Below are positions 17,175 to 25,533 of a DNA stretch of 64,000 bases, in pieces. A program made the translations under genes and the position numbers. The DNA comes from Chloroflexi bacterium bin20. GTDB taxonomy: Bacteria; Chloroflexota; Anaerolineae; Aggregatilineales; Phototrophicaceae. How positions within the stretch are numbered: the first letter of the stretch is position 1; every line of letters begins with the position of its first letter. The notes under the pieces were generated by a model. It made no database searches and was not told the DNA's origin. It worked only from the letters and a program-made list of their open reading frames with translations. Where the stretch lies: positions 62,001 to 126,000 of the forward strand of contig MPMG01000010.1 of NCBI GenBank assembly GCA_002238485.1, given 5' to 3'.

Positions 17175-18442
17175 GCCGGCTCTCCCTGCGCATCGGTCGG
17201 ATGCAGATAGCCCACCACGCGACTGACTGGCAGCAAATAGCGCCGCGCCACATCCTGCACATCATCGGCGGTCACGCTCATCAGCCGTTCGGCGTAGGCG
17301 TCAAACCAGCCCACTTCGCCCAAAATGAAGGACTGCGCCAGCCAATAGGCTTGCCAGGTCACGCTTTCGGTGCTGTAGGCGAAGGCGGCTCGGCTTTGCT
17401 TGCGGGCTTTCTTCAGCTCGCTTTCGCTGATGCCATCCGCCTGCAGGCGCTCGATTTCGCGCAGCAGCGCCGCTTCCGCCGCTTCGGGGCTGCGACCATC
17501 GCGCAGGGTGACGATAATGCTATACAAGTAGGGGTCGATGGTGGGCGTCAGGGACGCGCCGACGCTGGCCGCGATCTCCGATTTGACCAGCGCTTCATAG
17601 AGGCGGCTGGTCTTGTTGTCCGATGCGCCGCTGGAGCCGGTCAGCACCGCATCCAGCACCTTCAGTTTCATCCAGTCAGGATGGGTGGCGGCCGGCGCTC
17701 GATGGCAGATTTCGCAAAAAGCCGTCTTGCCCGGGCGCTCGATGGCGACTCGGCGTTGTCCCTGCTGCGGCGGTTCGGGACGGGCAAAGAGCGCGGGCGC
17801 TGGCTGAGCGGGGATCGCGCCATACAGCTCGTCGATCTTTGCCAGCATGTCGGCGCTGTCAAATGCGCCCACCGCAATCGCCGCGGCATTGGCTGGGTTG
17901 TAATGCCCCCGATAATGCGCGTACAGGTCGTCGCGGGTCATCGTGCGCAGGTCGGCCTCATCGCCGATGATCTCGTGATGATAGCCATGCACGCGGAAAG
18001 CGGCGGCGCGCAACTCTTCCTGCAACCAGAAGGTCGGCTGATTCTCTGCGCCCTGCCGTTCGCTTATGATGACTGTGCGCTCGGATTCGGTCTCTTCGGG
18101 GTCGAAGAGCGCATTGGTCATGCGGTCGGCTTCGGCTTGCATAGCGATATCGACTTTGTCGGCGGGCAGAGTCTCGAAGTATTTGGTGGCGTCCATGCTG
18201 GTGAAGGCGTTCCATTGCCCGCCAGCGCGGTCGATTTCGCGGTCGAGCGTGCCGGCGGGGAAGCGCGGACTGCCCTTGAACATCATGTGCTCGACCCAGT
18301 GCGAGATGCCGGTCTTACCCGTTGGTTCGTTGCGGCTGCCGACGCGATAAGCCAGCCACCAACTGATGACCGGCGCGCTGTGCACTTCTTTGAGCAAGAC
18401 GGTGAGTCCGTTGGGGAGTGTGTGGTGGGTGGGTGGGGTCAC
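17171..18442 (-). CDS. M16-family zinc peptidase, catalytic subunit
   Basis: A 423-residue insulinase-family metallopeptidase. It has the inverted zinc motif H48-W-V-E51-H52 and the downstream glutamate region ESERTVIISE. The start is taken at GTG 18442 with AGGA 6 bases ahead, because a TACAAT -10 box (18475-18480, minus) lies downstream of the alternative ATG at 18484, which would then be outside the transcript. With the adjacent non-catalytic partner it should form a dimer that degrades peptides. No signal peptide is visible, so it is probably cytoplasmic. Confidence 0.9.
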   Translation of the reverse strand: MTPPTHHTLPNGLTVLLKEVHSAPVISWWLAYRVGSRNEPTGKTGISHWVEHMMFKGSPRFPAGTLDREIDRAGGQWNAFTSMDATKYFETLPADKVDIAMQAEADRMTNALFDPEETESERTVIISERQGAENQPTFWLQEELRAAAFRVHGYHHEIIGDEADLRTMTRDDLYAHYRGHYNPANAAAIAVGAFDSADMLAKIDELYGAIPAQPAPALFARPEPPQQGQRRVAIERPGKTAFCEICHRAPAATHPDWMKLKVLDAVLTGSSGASDNKTSRLYEALVKSEIAASVGASLTPTIDPYLYSIIVTLRDGRSPEAAEAALLREIERLQADGISESELKKARKQSRAAFAYSTESVTWQAYWLAQSFILGEVGWFDAYAERLMSVTADDVQDVARRYLLPVSRVVGYLHPTDAQGEPA

Positions 18443-18474
18443 TGCGAATCCTAAAGTTTGCGAATGTGCGCGGC

Positions 18475-18480
18475 ATTGTA
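18475..18480 (-). promoter_or_regulatory. -10 box of the M16 peptidase pair
   Basis: TACAAT preceded by GCTGTGC and followed by G on the minus strand, the extended -10 form seen elsewhere in the window. No good -35 is seen. The predicted leader to the GTG at 18442 is about 26 bases. Confidence 0.45.
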
Positions 18481-18544
18481 GCACAGCTCAGAAGCTACGA
18501 TGGCATCTCGAAAGCGAACACGGTAATTTCATCTTTAAACCGTA

Positions 18545-18572
18545 TTGTCATTCTGTTATAACCTGTTACAAT
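18545..18572 (+). promoter_or_regulatory. Promoter of the GmrSD-type gene
   Basis: TTGTCA and TACAAT separated by 16 bases, in an AT-rich gap. The start of the gene lies 36 bases downstream, with AGGAAG at 18595-18600. Confidence 0.6.
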
Positions 18573-18607
18573 GAAGTAGCTCGCAGCCGAATACAGGAAG
18601 TCTTTCA

Positions 18608-20626
18608 ATGGTAATGACAACAAAACCACAGAATATAAGTGAATTGTTTGCAAGTGGTGGAGATGTCAGATATGTCTTACCGCATTTTCAGCGTGAATAT
18701 GCGTGGGACAAGGCACAATGGCAAACCTTGTATGACGATGTGAAGTATATTTATAAGGCGAGATCAGAGCATCAACCACCGCATTTCATGGGTGCTCTGG
18801 TCGTTATACAAGAAGTTGAAACCGCGGGCACAATGTCACAATTCACGCTCGTAGATGGTCAGCAGAGATTGACAACCATTTCACTACTTCTTTGTGTGAT
18901 AAAAGAGCACTTGGAACTTGATTCAGAGAGACGAGTTGAAATAGAAAGACTATTGACCAACCCCGGCAGGGATGGGGAAACGTATTACAAGATCGTGCCG
19001 ACCCAGAAGTACAATGATCAAAAGGCCTATTTCGCGATTATTGACGGCGAGAAGAAGATTCGTTCCGAATCAAATATCGTAAAGGCTTGGGAATACTACC
19101 GAAAGCTCCTATCAGGTGAAGATAGTATTGATATAGAAGAATTCTACAATTGCATCGTCAACCACATGCAAGTCGTATTCATCAAGTTGGACCGGGATGA
19201 TAAGCCCTTCAAGATATTCGAGAGTCTCAATGCGAAAGGCAAGCGATTAAGCCAAGCTGATCTCGTACGCAACTACATTGCGATGAAGTTGCCTCCTGAT
19301 CGCCAGTTGAAGGTCTTTAATCAATATTGGGCACCTATAGACTGTAGGTTGAAGGAAAGAAATAAAGTTGCACGGATCGGCGAACTCACTGCGTTTCTAC
19401 GACACTACCTTGCCATGACTTATGGTACACTGACTAACAAAGAACAAGTATATGTGCGCTTTCGTGATCATATGGAAGATAATTACTCGGATTCTGAAGG
19501 CTTCATCGGTGAACTGAAACGACTTCATCAATTCGCCGAATTCTACGACAATCTCTTGCGGCCAAAACAAGAGTCCAATCCCCGAATCCAGGATGGCATC
19601 GAACGGCTTAATATCATTGCTGAATCCGTCACGTATCCCTTGCTGCTGCGTTTCTATGACTGGTATTCCAGTGAGGACATCTCAGCAGAAGAGTTTTCGA
19701 AGGCACTACGAGTCGTTGAGAACTTTGCCGTCAGGGTTTTCCTTGCTGGCGTAAAGTCTTCTTCACTGACGAAGTTGTTTCCCAGCCTTCCAAGTGAATT
19801 GGACCGCAATGATTTCCTGCCTTCGCTAACAAATGTACTGTTGTCTAGGAACTATCCATCCGACACTCGTATACGTCAGACATTTCCGATCAGCTTTCAA
19901 TATACTGCTCAGACACGGAAGAAGCTAATATTGGTGTTGCTCACCATTGATAAGCATCTCGCACGAGAGTCTGATGGACATCCAGTTCTAAACGGTCCAG
20001 AGACCATCGAGCACATTATGCCGCAAAAGCTAAGCCCAGATTGGCGAAAGGAGATTGGGAATACCGACCATGCTGAATACCTCGATAACGTTGGGAATCT
20101 AACACTCGTTACGCAAGAATGGAATTCGAAGCTATCTAATGGAACTTTCGCCGAAAAAAAATCAAAACTTATGTTTCATGCCTTGCGAATTAACATAGAC
20201 TATTTCAATAGGCAAATTGATCAGTGGAATGCGCAGGCCATACAATCTCGCGCTGACTGGCTTACTCAGCACGCACTAAAAGTATGGCATGCCCTTAGTA
20301 GTTTTATTCCACCGGATAGCGTTCGAGAGAGTAGTCCTTCTTTGCTATCAATAAGTGGCGAAAGACATAAAGTTAAACAGTGGCAAGATGTTTTGGTTCG
20401 TACTGTGGAAGAATTGATGCCGCGATTTGCAAATTTCGATGATGCAGCACAGCGTTTCGAGTCGAACATTTCGCGCAGAGACTCTGGTTTCGCGATGAGT
20501 CACCAATTAGAAAATGGCTTCTATCTGAAAACAAACTTGTCAGAAAATGCGATCTATAGTTTCTGCAAGCGATTTGCCGAGGCAGCCGGGCTGGACGACC
20601 GCGAATGGCACGTTGAATACGAATAA
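18608..20626 (+). CDS. DUF262/DUF1524 protein, GmrSD-type modification-dependent restriction nuclease
   Basis: A 672-residue single-chain protein. The N-terminal DUF262 (ParB-like NTPase) domain shows LPHFQREYAWD (about 24-34) and DGQQRLTT (83-90), then FKIFESLNAKGKRLSQADLVRNY. The C-terminal DUF1524 HNH-type nuclease shows TIEHIMPQ (about 464) and GNLTLV with the N-S-K-L that follows. GmrSD enzymes cut DNA carrying modified, for example glucosylated, cytosines, so this is a type IV defence gene. Base composition is clearly AT-richer than both neighbours, with a private promoter and no partner methylase: a likely recent acquisition. A short C-terminal domain after DUF1524 is not recognised. 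Confidence 0.85.
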   Translation: MVMTTKPQNISELFASGGDVRYVLPHFQREYAWDKAQWQTLYDDVKYIYKARSEHQPPHFMGALVVIQEVETAGTMSQFTLVDGQQRLTTISLLLCVIKEHLELDSERRVEIERLLTNPGRDGETYYKIVPTQKYNDQKAYFAIIDGEKKIRSESNIVKAWEYYRKLLSGEDSIDIEEFYNCIVNHMQVVFIKLDRDDKPFKIFESLNAKGKRLSQADLVRNYIAMKLPPDRQLKVFNQYWAPIDCRLKERNKVARIGELTAFLRHYLAMTYGTLTNKEQVYVRFRDHMEDNYSDSEGFIGELKRLHQFAEFYDNLLRPKQESNPRIQDGIERLNIIAESVTYPLLLRFYDWYSSEDISAEEFSKALRVVENFAVRVFLAGVKSSSLTKLFPSLPSELDRNDFLPSLTNVLLSRNYPSDTRIRQTFPISFQYTAQTRKKLILVLLTIDKHLARESDGHPVLNGPETIEHIMPQKLSPDWRKEIGNTDHAEYLDNVGNLTLVTQEWNSKLSNGTFAEKKSKLMFHALRINIDYFNRQIDQWNAQAIQSRADWLTQHALKVWHALSSFIPPDSVRESSPSLLSISGERHKVKQWQDVLVRTVEELMPRFANFDDAAQRFESNISRRDSGFAMSHQLENGFYLKTNLSENAIYSFCKRFAEAAGLDDREWHVEYE

Positions 20627-20629
20627 CCC

Positions 20630-21613
20630 CTAAGCCCGCACCCGCCTTTCAATCACCGCGCCAGCCGAATCCAGCCCAGCCACCCAATCCCCCACCGCTG
20701 CAACCGTCCGATGCATGCCCAGCGTGCTGCGCGCGTGACCGATAGTCGTCAGCTTGACGATGCACTCGCCTTCTCCCGCCCGCGGCGCCAGCATAATCAT
20801 ACTGTGCTGCGAGATGCTCGGCTCTTCCACCACCACTTCAAACAGCGCGATACCCCGCTTGCTATCCAGCCAGGCATGCAAAACCGCGATGTGTGCGCCA
20901 TCGACAGACAGCTTCATCGGCGCGAAGCGGTCGACAATCTCGGCGGTGTTTAGGGGCGTGCGCAGGATCAAGTGCGGCATTTCCAGTTCCTTTATGACGG
21001 GCGGATGCGGCACGGGACTATCATCGCGCCGATAGCGAAAGAAGTGCCCGCGCCGCCCTTCGCGATAGCCTTTTTCTTCGTATTTGGTAGGAAATCGCCC
21101 CGCGACTTCGTGCAGCCAAGGCGCAGCATATTCGTTCTGCAAGCCCCGCGCGCTGGACAAGATTTCATGTGCCATTTCGGCATAGTCGCGGATATCGGTG
21201 GCCAGCAGCAGCAGTCCATCCGCCGCCAGCCGACTCGTCAGCAGTTCGACCGTCCCGCGCTGGATGAGCCGCCGGCGTCCGTGCCGCTTTTTGAACCAGG
21301 GGTCGGGATAGTTGATGTGAAATTCGCGCACCGACCGCGGCTCGAGCAAGTGAGACAAGGCGGTTTCTGCGCGGCAGTGGATGGGGCGCGCATTGCTCAG
21401 TCCGCGTTCGTCGATCTTTGCTTCGGCTTTTGCCATGGACTGGCTGGAGATTTCCAGGCCGATGATATTGCAGTGTGGGCGCGTCGCTGCCTGGTGCAGC
21501 AGATAGTCGCCGTTGCCAAAGCCGATCTCGACGATCAGCGGCTGGATGCGCGAGAAGAGCTTTGCTTGCCGCAGCGGCCAATCAATCGTCAGCGCGCTCA
21601 GTTTGGGCAACAT
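20630..21613 (-). CDS. trmB: tRNA (guanine-N7)-methyltransferase TrmB with C-terminal extension
   Basis: SAM-dependent methylation of G46 in tRNA. The ATG at 21613 is 5 bases past the stop of the MFS gene. Motif I reads VEIGFGNGDYLL, the acidic strand is IIGLEISSQS, and the family signature is NYPDPWFKKRHGRRR. The methyltransferase core ends near residue 215. Another roughly 110 residues form a separate small domain (from MPHLILRTPLN), giving 327 residues, longer than the usual 210-240. Extended TrmB proteins are known in Thermus-like bacteria; the role of the extension is not established. A much longer open frame upstream is only the antiphase of the MFS gene. Confidence 0.88.
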   Translation of the reverse strand: MLPKLSALTIDWPLRQAKLFSRIQPLIVEIGFGNGDYLLHQAATRPHCNIIGLEISSQSMAKAEAKIDERGLSNARPIHCRAETALSHLLEPRSVREFHINYPDPWFKKRHGRRRLIQRGTVELLTSRLAADGLLLLATDIRDYAEMAHEILSSARGLQNEYAAPWLHEVAGRFPTKYEEKGYREGRRGHFFRYRRDDSPVPHPPVIKELEMPHLILRTPLNTAEIVDRFAPMKLSVDGAHIAVLHAWLDSKRGIALFEVVVEEPSISQHSMIMLAPRAGEGECIVKLTTIGHARSTLGMHRTVAAVGDWVAGLDSAGAVIERRVRA

Positions 21614-21618
21614 GCTGG

Positions 21619-22857
21619 TCAGGCAGGCGCAAGGGGCGGCTTGCGCTGCAGGGTCTCGGGCACGAGGAAGGTGAATATGCTGGCCGCCAGCAGCCCCGAA
21701 CCGGCAATCACCCAGATCGCTGAGCTGAGCAGCAGCGCATCCGCCACCACGCCCACCACCAGCGGCGCGCCCGTATGTCCGACATCGCCGATGAGCCGCC
21801 AGACTCCCAGAAACTCCCCCCGCGACCGGGCCGGCGACAAGTCCGAGCCCAAGGTCATCATGCTGCCCGCGCCCAGGCCATTGCCCAGGCCGATCAACGT
21901 GGCCGCAAACAGCAAGCCGCCGAAGCTCGCCGCGAAGGGCACGAGCGCCATGCCCAGCGCCTGAATGCCGAAGCAAGGCACGATTGCGAACTTGCGCCCG
22001 TAGCGATCCATCAGCCAGCCAGCCACCATGAACAAGCTGAAATCCACCGCCACAGAAATGCTGATGATCAAGCCGATCTGGTCGACAGCCAAGCCCAGCG
22101 CATCGGCGGCGAAAAGCGGAATGATGACTGTGCGCCCGGCGCGGATCATCTGCCCGAATACTTGCGCCGTGCCCGCCGATGCCAAAATGCGCGCATTCTG
22201 CTGGAACACGGCAGCGATGTGGAAGCCATGGCCATCGTCCGCGGATTTGCGGCGCGCGCTCTTCTTGCCGCGTGTGAACAGCGCGACCAGCGCGAAGCCG
22301 ATTGCTGTCGCCAGCGCGACCGCCAGGAAGGTCGTCCGCATGCCCACCATGCCCGCCAGCAACCCGCCGATCGCCGGGCCAATGAATCCGCCCAGCCGAT
22401 GCGTGCCGCCATACATGGATATCGCTTTGCCGCGCTGCCCCAGGTCGACATGGTTGGTGATGTAAACATGCGCCGAAACGGTATACATAGACCGCCCGAA
22501 TCCGGTGATCAAACGCAGCAGCAGCACCACCCAAATGGACGATGCGAAGAAGAGCAAGCCAAGCGAAACCGCTTTGACCAGCAGGCCCATCATCATGACT
22601 TGCTTGTTGCCAAAGCGCCGCTGGATCATGCCGGTCGGCACATCGGCGATCAATGTACCGATGCCCTCGCCAGCCAGCACCAGACCAATGAGCACATAGC
22701 TAATCTCGAAGTCGGCGGCGTACAGCGGCAGAATGGGCACGAGCAAGCCGTGGCCCAAAGTGACCATCAGCGCCGGCAGATAGAAGGACAAAATCAGCGC
22801 GCGCAAGCCCACATCCGGTTGTTTGAATCTCGGCAATCTCAGGGGGACGGTTGGCAT
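21619..22857 (-). CDS. Major facilitator superfamily transporter
   Basis: A 412-residue integral membrane protein with about 12 hydrophobic helices split by a charged loop near residue 195 (TRGKKSARRKSADD). The MFS motif A is recognisable after helix 2 as DVPTGMIQRRFGNKQVMMMG, and again in the second half as GWLMDRYGRKFAIV. It resembles drug-efflux MFS proteins, but the substrate is unknown. trmB follows after 5 bases, so the two may be co-transcribed. Confidence 0.85.
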   Translation of the reverse strand: MPTVPLRLPRFKQPDVGLRALILSFYLPALMVTLGHGLLVPILPLYAADFEISYVLIGLVLAGEGIGTLIADVPTGMIQRRFGNKQVMMMGLLVKAVSLGLLFFASSIWVVLLLRLITGFGRSMYTVSAHVYITNHVDLGQRGKAISMYGGTHRLGGFIGPAIGGLLAGMVGMRTTFLAVALATAIGFALVALFTRGKKSARRKSADDGHGFHIAAVFQQNARILASAGTAQVFGQMIRAGRTVIIPLFAADALGLAVDQIGLIISISVAVDFSLFMVAGWLMDRYGRKFAIVPCFGIQALGMALVPFAASFGGLLFAATLIGLGNGLGAGSMMTLGSDLSPARSRGEFLGVWRLIGDVGHTGAPLVVGVVADALLLSSAIWVIAGSGLLAASIFTFLVPETLQRKPPLAPA

Positions 22858-22895
22858 TCGGCTAGTCTAGCGAGGTTCGCCCATTTGCGAAACGA

Positions 22896-24092
22896 CTAAT
22901 CGCGCGAGCTTTCGCGGATGACTCTTCCCAGGGTCGCAATCGCACCCTCGATTGTGGCTTCGTCCACTCGCGTGAAATTGAGCCGCATGGTAGACAAGCC
23001 GTCGGCGGGGTTGATGTAAAAATATTTGCCCGGCACAAATGCAACCTTCTGTTCCACAGCCCGCCAATACAAGTCCTCGCCATCCACGTCGGGCGGTCCT
23101 TCGATCCAGATGAACATGCCGCCTTCGGGTTTGATCCAGCGGTAGTCGGCGGGTATATGCGTGTCCATTGCATTCAACATGGCTGCCTGCCGCGGAGCAT
23201 AGAGCGCGATGATCTTGGGGACCTGCCGCGATATGTAGCCGCCGCAGATATATTCTGTAGCCAGCGCCTGGGCATAGGTATTGCTGTGCAGGTCGGCGCC
23301 CTGTTTTGCCGTATACAACCAGTCGCGGATGAGTGGCGGCGCCAAGCAGAAGCCCAAACGCAAGCCCGGCGCAAAGATCTTCGACAACGTGCTGACATAG
23401 ACTGTGTTGTCCGGCGCATAGGTCTGCAGGGCTGGCACCGCCTCGCCACGATAGCGCAGGTCGCTGTAGGGGTCATCTTCGATCACCAGCGCGTTCATGC
23501 GCTTGACGATGTCGGCGATCTGCTGACGGCGTTGGCGGCTCATCGTGCGCCCGGTGGGATTTTGGAATGTTGGTACCAGATAGATGAACTTGATAGCTTG
23601 CTGCTCCAGCACGGCTTGCAAGGCTTCGGGCACGATGCCTTCGTCGTCGCTGGCGATGCTGACATAGTTGGGCTGGTAGACGCCAAATGCCGAAAGCGCG
23701 CCCAAATAACTGGGCGATTCCAGCGCGATAACATCGCCCGGGCTCAGCAGCACCTTGCCCAACGTATCCAGCACGCTCTGCGAGCCATTGAATACCAGCA
23801 GCTCATCGGCAGTCGCGGCAATGCCTTTGCCCGCCAGGAAACCCGCCAGCGCTTCGACAAAGGGCGCAAAGCCTTCTGTGCGGTCGTATTGCAGCGCCGC
23901 CGCGCCATAGCGATCCAGCACTGCTTCGTTTATTTTGTACAATTCTTCGATAGGGAAGGTTTCTGGCGCTGGGATGCCACCGGCCAGGGACACCATGCCC
24001 GGCTGTGATACCACCTTGAGGATTTCGCGAATCTGGTTGCGCTGCATACTCTGCGTGCGCTTGCTGAGCAAATGCTGAAAGTTGCGCGTCAT
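22896..24092 (-). CDS. PLP-dependent aminotransferase (LysN/2-aminoadipate aminotransferase type)
   Basis: A 398-residue fold-type I aminotransferase from the ATG at 24092, with AGGAAAA ahead of it (the frame is open to 24173). Family features: GGIPAPETFP, the QYDRTEGF substrate loop, NGSQSVLD, the PTFQNPTGRTMSRQRR segment, EDDPYSDLRY, and the PLP lysine in STLSKIFAPGLRLG (about 235). The C-terminal arginine region is RLNFTRVDE. This set matches the group including LysN and ARO8-like enzymes, which transfer amino groups between 2-oxoglutarate and amino acids. No regulatory HTH domain is attached, so it is not a MocR regulator. Exact substrate unknown. Confidence 0.85.
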   Translation of the reverse strand: MTRNFQHLLSKRTQSMQRNQIREILKVVSQPGMVSLAGGIPAPETFPIEELYKINEAVLDRYGAAALQYDRTEGFAPFVEALAGFLAGKGIAATADELLVFNGSQSVLDTLGKVLLSPGDVIALESPSYLGALSAFGVYQPNYVSIASDDEGIVPEALQAVLEQQAIKFIYLVPTFQNPTGRTMSRQRRQQIADIVKRMNALVIEDDPYSDLRYRGEAVPALQTYAPDNTVYVSTLSKIFAPGLRLGFCLAPPLIRDWLYTAKQGADLHSNTYAQALATEYICGGYISRQVPKIIALYAPRQAAMLNAMDTHIPADYRWIKPEGGMFIWIEGPPDVDGEDLYWRAVEQKVAFVPGKYFYINPADGLSTMRLNFTRVDEATIEGAIATLGRVIRESSRD

Positions 24093-24173
24093 GATTTTCC
24101 TGTTTGCGTGATTTTGTCGCAGTACGAATTCAAGCACAAAGGGCGCAGAGGCGAGGGAAAGAGCTGAAGCCAA

Positions 24174-25355
24174 TTACACCAGATAGTCGCGCAGGTTGTG
24201 CGCCACCTGCGGATGACGCAGCCGACGCAGCGCTTCTTTCTCCAGCTGGCGGATTCGCTCGCGGCTCAAGCCAAATTTGTTGGCGATCTCTTCTAACGTG
24301 TGCGGTTCACCGCCACCCAAGCCAAAACGCATGCGCAAGATGCTGCTTTGGCGCGGGGTCAACTCTGCCAGGACTTCTTCGATCGCTTCGCCCAGCAAGA
24401 TCTGGGTTGCGCTGTCGACCGGGCTGACAGATTCCTGGTCTTCGATGAAATCGCCAAACTCGCTGTCGCCATCTTCGCCGACCGGGCGTTCCAGCGAGGT
24501 GGCGTGCTGGCTGGCATCCATCATGGCGCGCACGGCTTCGGCAGCCACTTTCAGCTCGGTGGCGATCTCTTCTGGCGTGGGTCTGCGTCCCAGGCTCTGC
24601 TCCAGGTCTTGCGAGGTGCGATACATCTGGCGGATGCGCTCGGTCATGTGCAGCGGGATGCGGATGGTGCGGGTCTTTTGTGCCAGCGAGCGGGTGATTG
24701 CCTGGCGGATCCACCAGGTGGCATACGTGCTGAAGCGATTGCCACGCGAATAGTCGTATTTGTCCACCGCGCGCATCAAACCGACATTGCCCTCTTGGAT
24801 AAGATCGGGGAAGGGCAGGCCTTGCCCCATATAGCGCTTGGCAATGCTGACGACCAGCCGCGTATTTGCCCGCCCCAGATGTTCGCGCGCCGCTTGGCCA
24901 TCGCGCACCATTTGCCGCAGGTGGCGTCGCCAGCGCTCGCTTTTCTGTTCTACTTCCGGGCTCTTGAGGTGACGCCTGGCACGGAATCCGCGCTCAATGC
25001 GCTTCGCCAGGTCGACTTCGTCAGCGGCGGTGAGCAGCGGTTCCTGCGCCATCTGCCGAAAATACAGTCCGACTGGATCATCGGAAGAAATGTGGCTGAT
25101 ATCGGCGACGGCTTTCTTGGGTAAAACGATGCGCTCCGCGATCTCTGGCTCGGCGAGGTCCGACGCTTCATTCAATAAACCGTCCGCAGTGACCACCGCA
25201 TCGTTGTGGCGCAACTCAATGCCGCGTTCTTCCATCAATGTGAGCAGCCGGCGCAAGGCGACCCGGTCTTCGCGATTGTCGTCCAGCAACTCTTTAACTT
25301 GTTCGAAACTTACAAATCCCCGTTCTTCCGCAAGCTCCACCAGAGATTGAATCAC
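24174..25355 (-). CDS. rpoD: RNA polymerase primary sigma factor
   Basis: A 393-residue sigma-70. It has a short region 1.1-like N-terminus (SLVELAEERGFVSFEQVKELL), region 1.2 (DPVGLYFRQMAQEPLLTAADEVDLAKRIE), region 2 with the -10-binding helix (RGNRFSTYATWWIRQAITR), region 3 (RIPLHMTERI) and a region 4 HTH (TLEEIANKFGLSRERIRQLEKEALRRLR). The GTG at 25355 has AAAGGG six bases ahead; a TTG at 25361 is an alternative. The full set of regions and RFSTYATWWIRQ mark it as the housekeeping factor. It presumably reads the extended -10 promoters listed here. Confidence 0.92.
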   Translation of the reverse strand: MIQSLVELAEERGFVSFEQVKELLDDNREDRVALRRLLTLMEERGIELRHNDAVVTADGLLNEASDLAEPEIAERIVLPKKAVADISHISSDDPVGLYFRQMAQEPLLTAADEVDLAKRIERGFRARRHLKSPEVEQKSERWRRHLRQMVRDGQAAREHLGRANTRLVVSIAKRYMGQGLPFPDLIQEGNVGLMRAVDKYDYSRGNRFSTYATWWIRQAITRSLAQKTRTIRIPLHMTERIRQMYRTSQDLEQSLGRRPTPEEIATELKVAAEAVRAMMDASQHATSLERPVGEDGDSEFGDFIEDQESVSPVDSATQILLGEAIEEVLAELTPRQSSILRMRFGLGGGEPHTLEEIANKFGLSRERIRQLEKEALRRLRHPQVAHNLRDYLV

Positions 25356-25433
25356 ATCCAACCCTTTACTTGTGAGGTGAATAAGGCGAAAACATTATTG
25401 GTGCAGCAAAATCAAGCTTTCATTCCAACTTCC

Positions 25434-25463
25434 ATTCTGTGCCAAAACGCTGCCAAATGTCAA
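25434..25463 (-). promoter_or_regulatory. Promoter of the sigma factor gene, with an overlapping inverted repeat
   Basis: On the minus strand a perfect TTGACA and a CAGAAT are separated by 18 bases, with a leader of about 70 bases. The -35 lies within a perfect 7-bp inverted repeat, AAATGTC-AACC-GACATTT (25455-25472), which could be an operator. Confidence 0.6.
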
Positions 25464-25533
25464 CCGACATTTTTGTCGAATCTGCCACTGCCGTCCTGTG
25501 CAATCTGGCGCGACTATCCAGCCCCCAGCCGCC

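Noticed and set aside
20630..22534. A single 634-codon frame covering the trmB region and most of the MFS gene
   Set aside because: Its first half is Arg/His-rich antiphase of the MFS gene; only the part from 21613 is protein-like (TrmB).
22896..24173. Aminotransferase start at 24173
   Set aside because: The first 27 residues lack a ribosome site; the ATG at 24092 is preceded by AGGAAAA and begins like the family.
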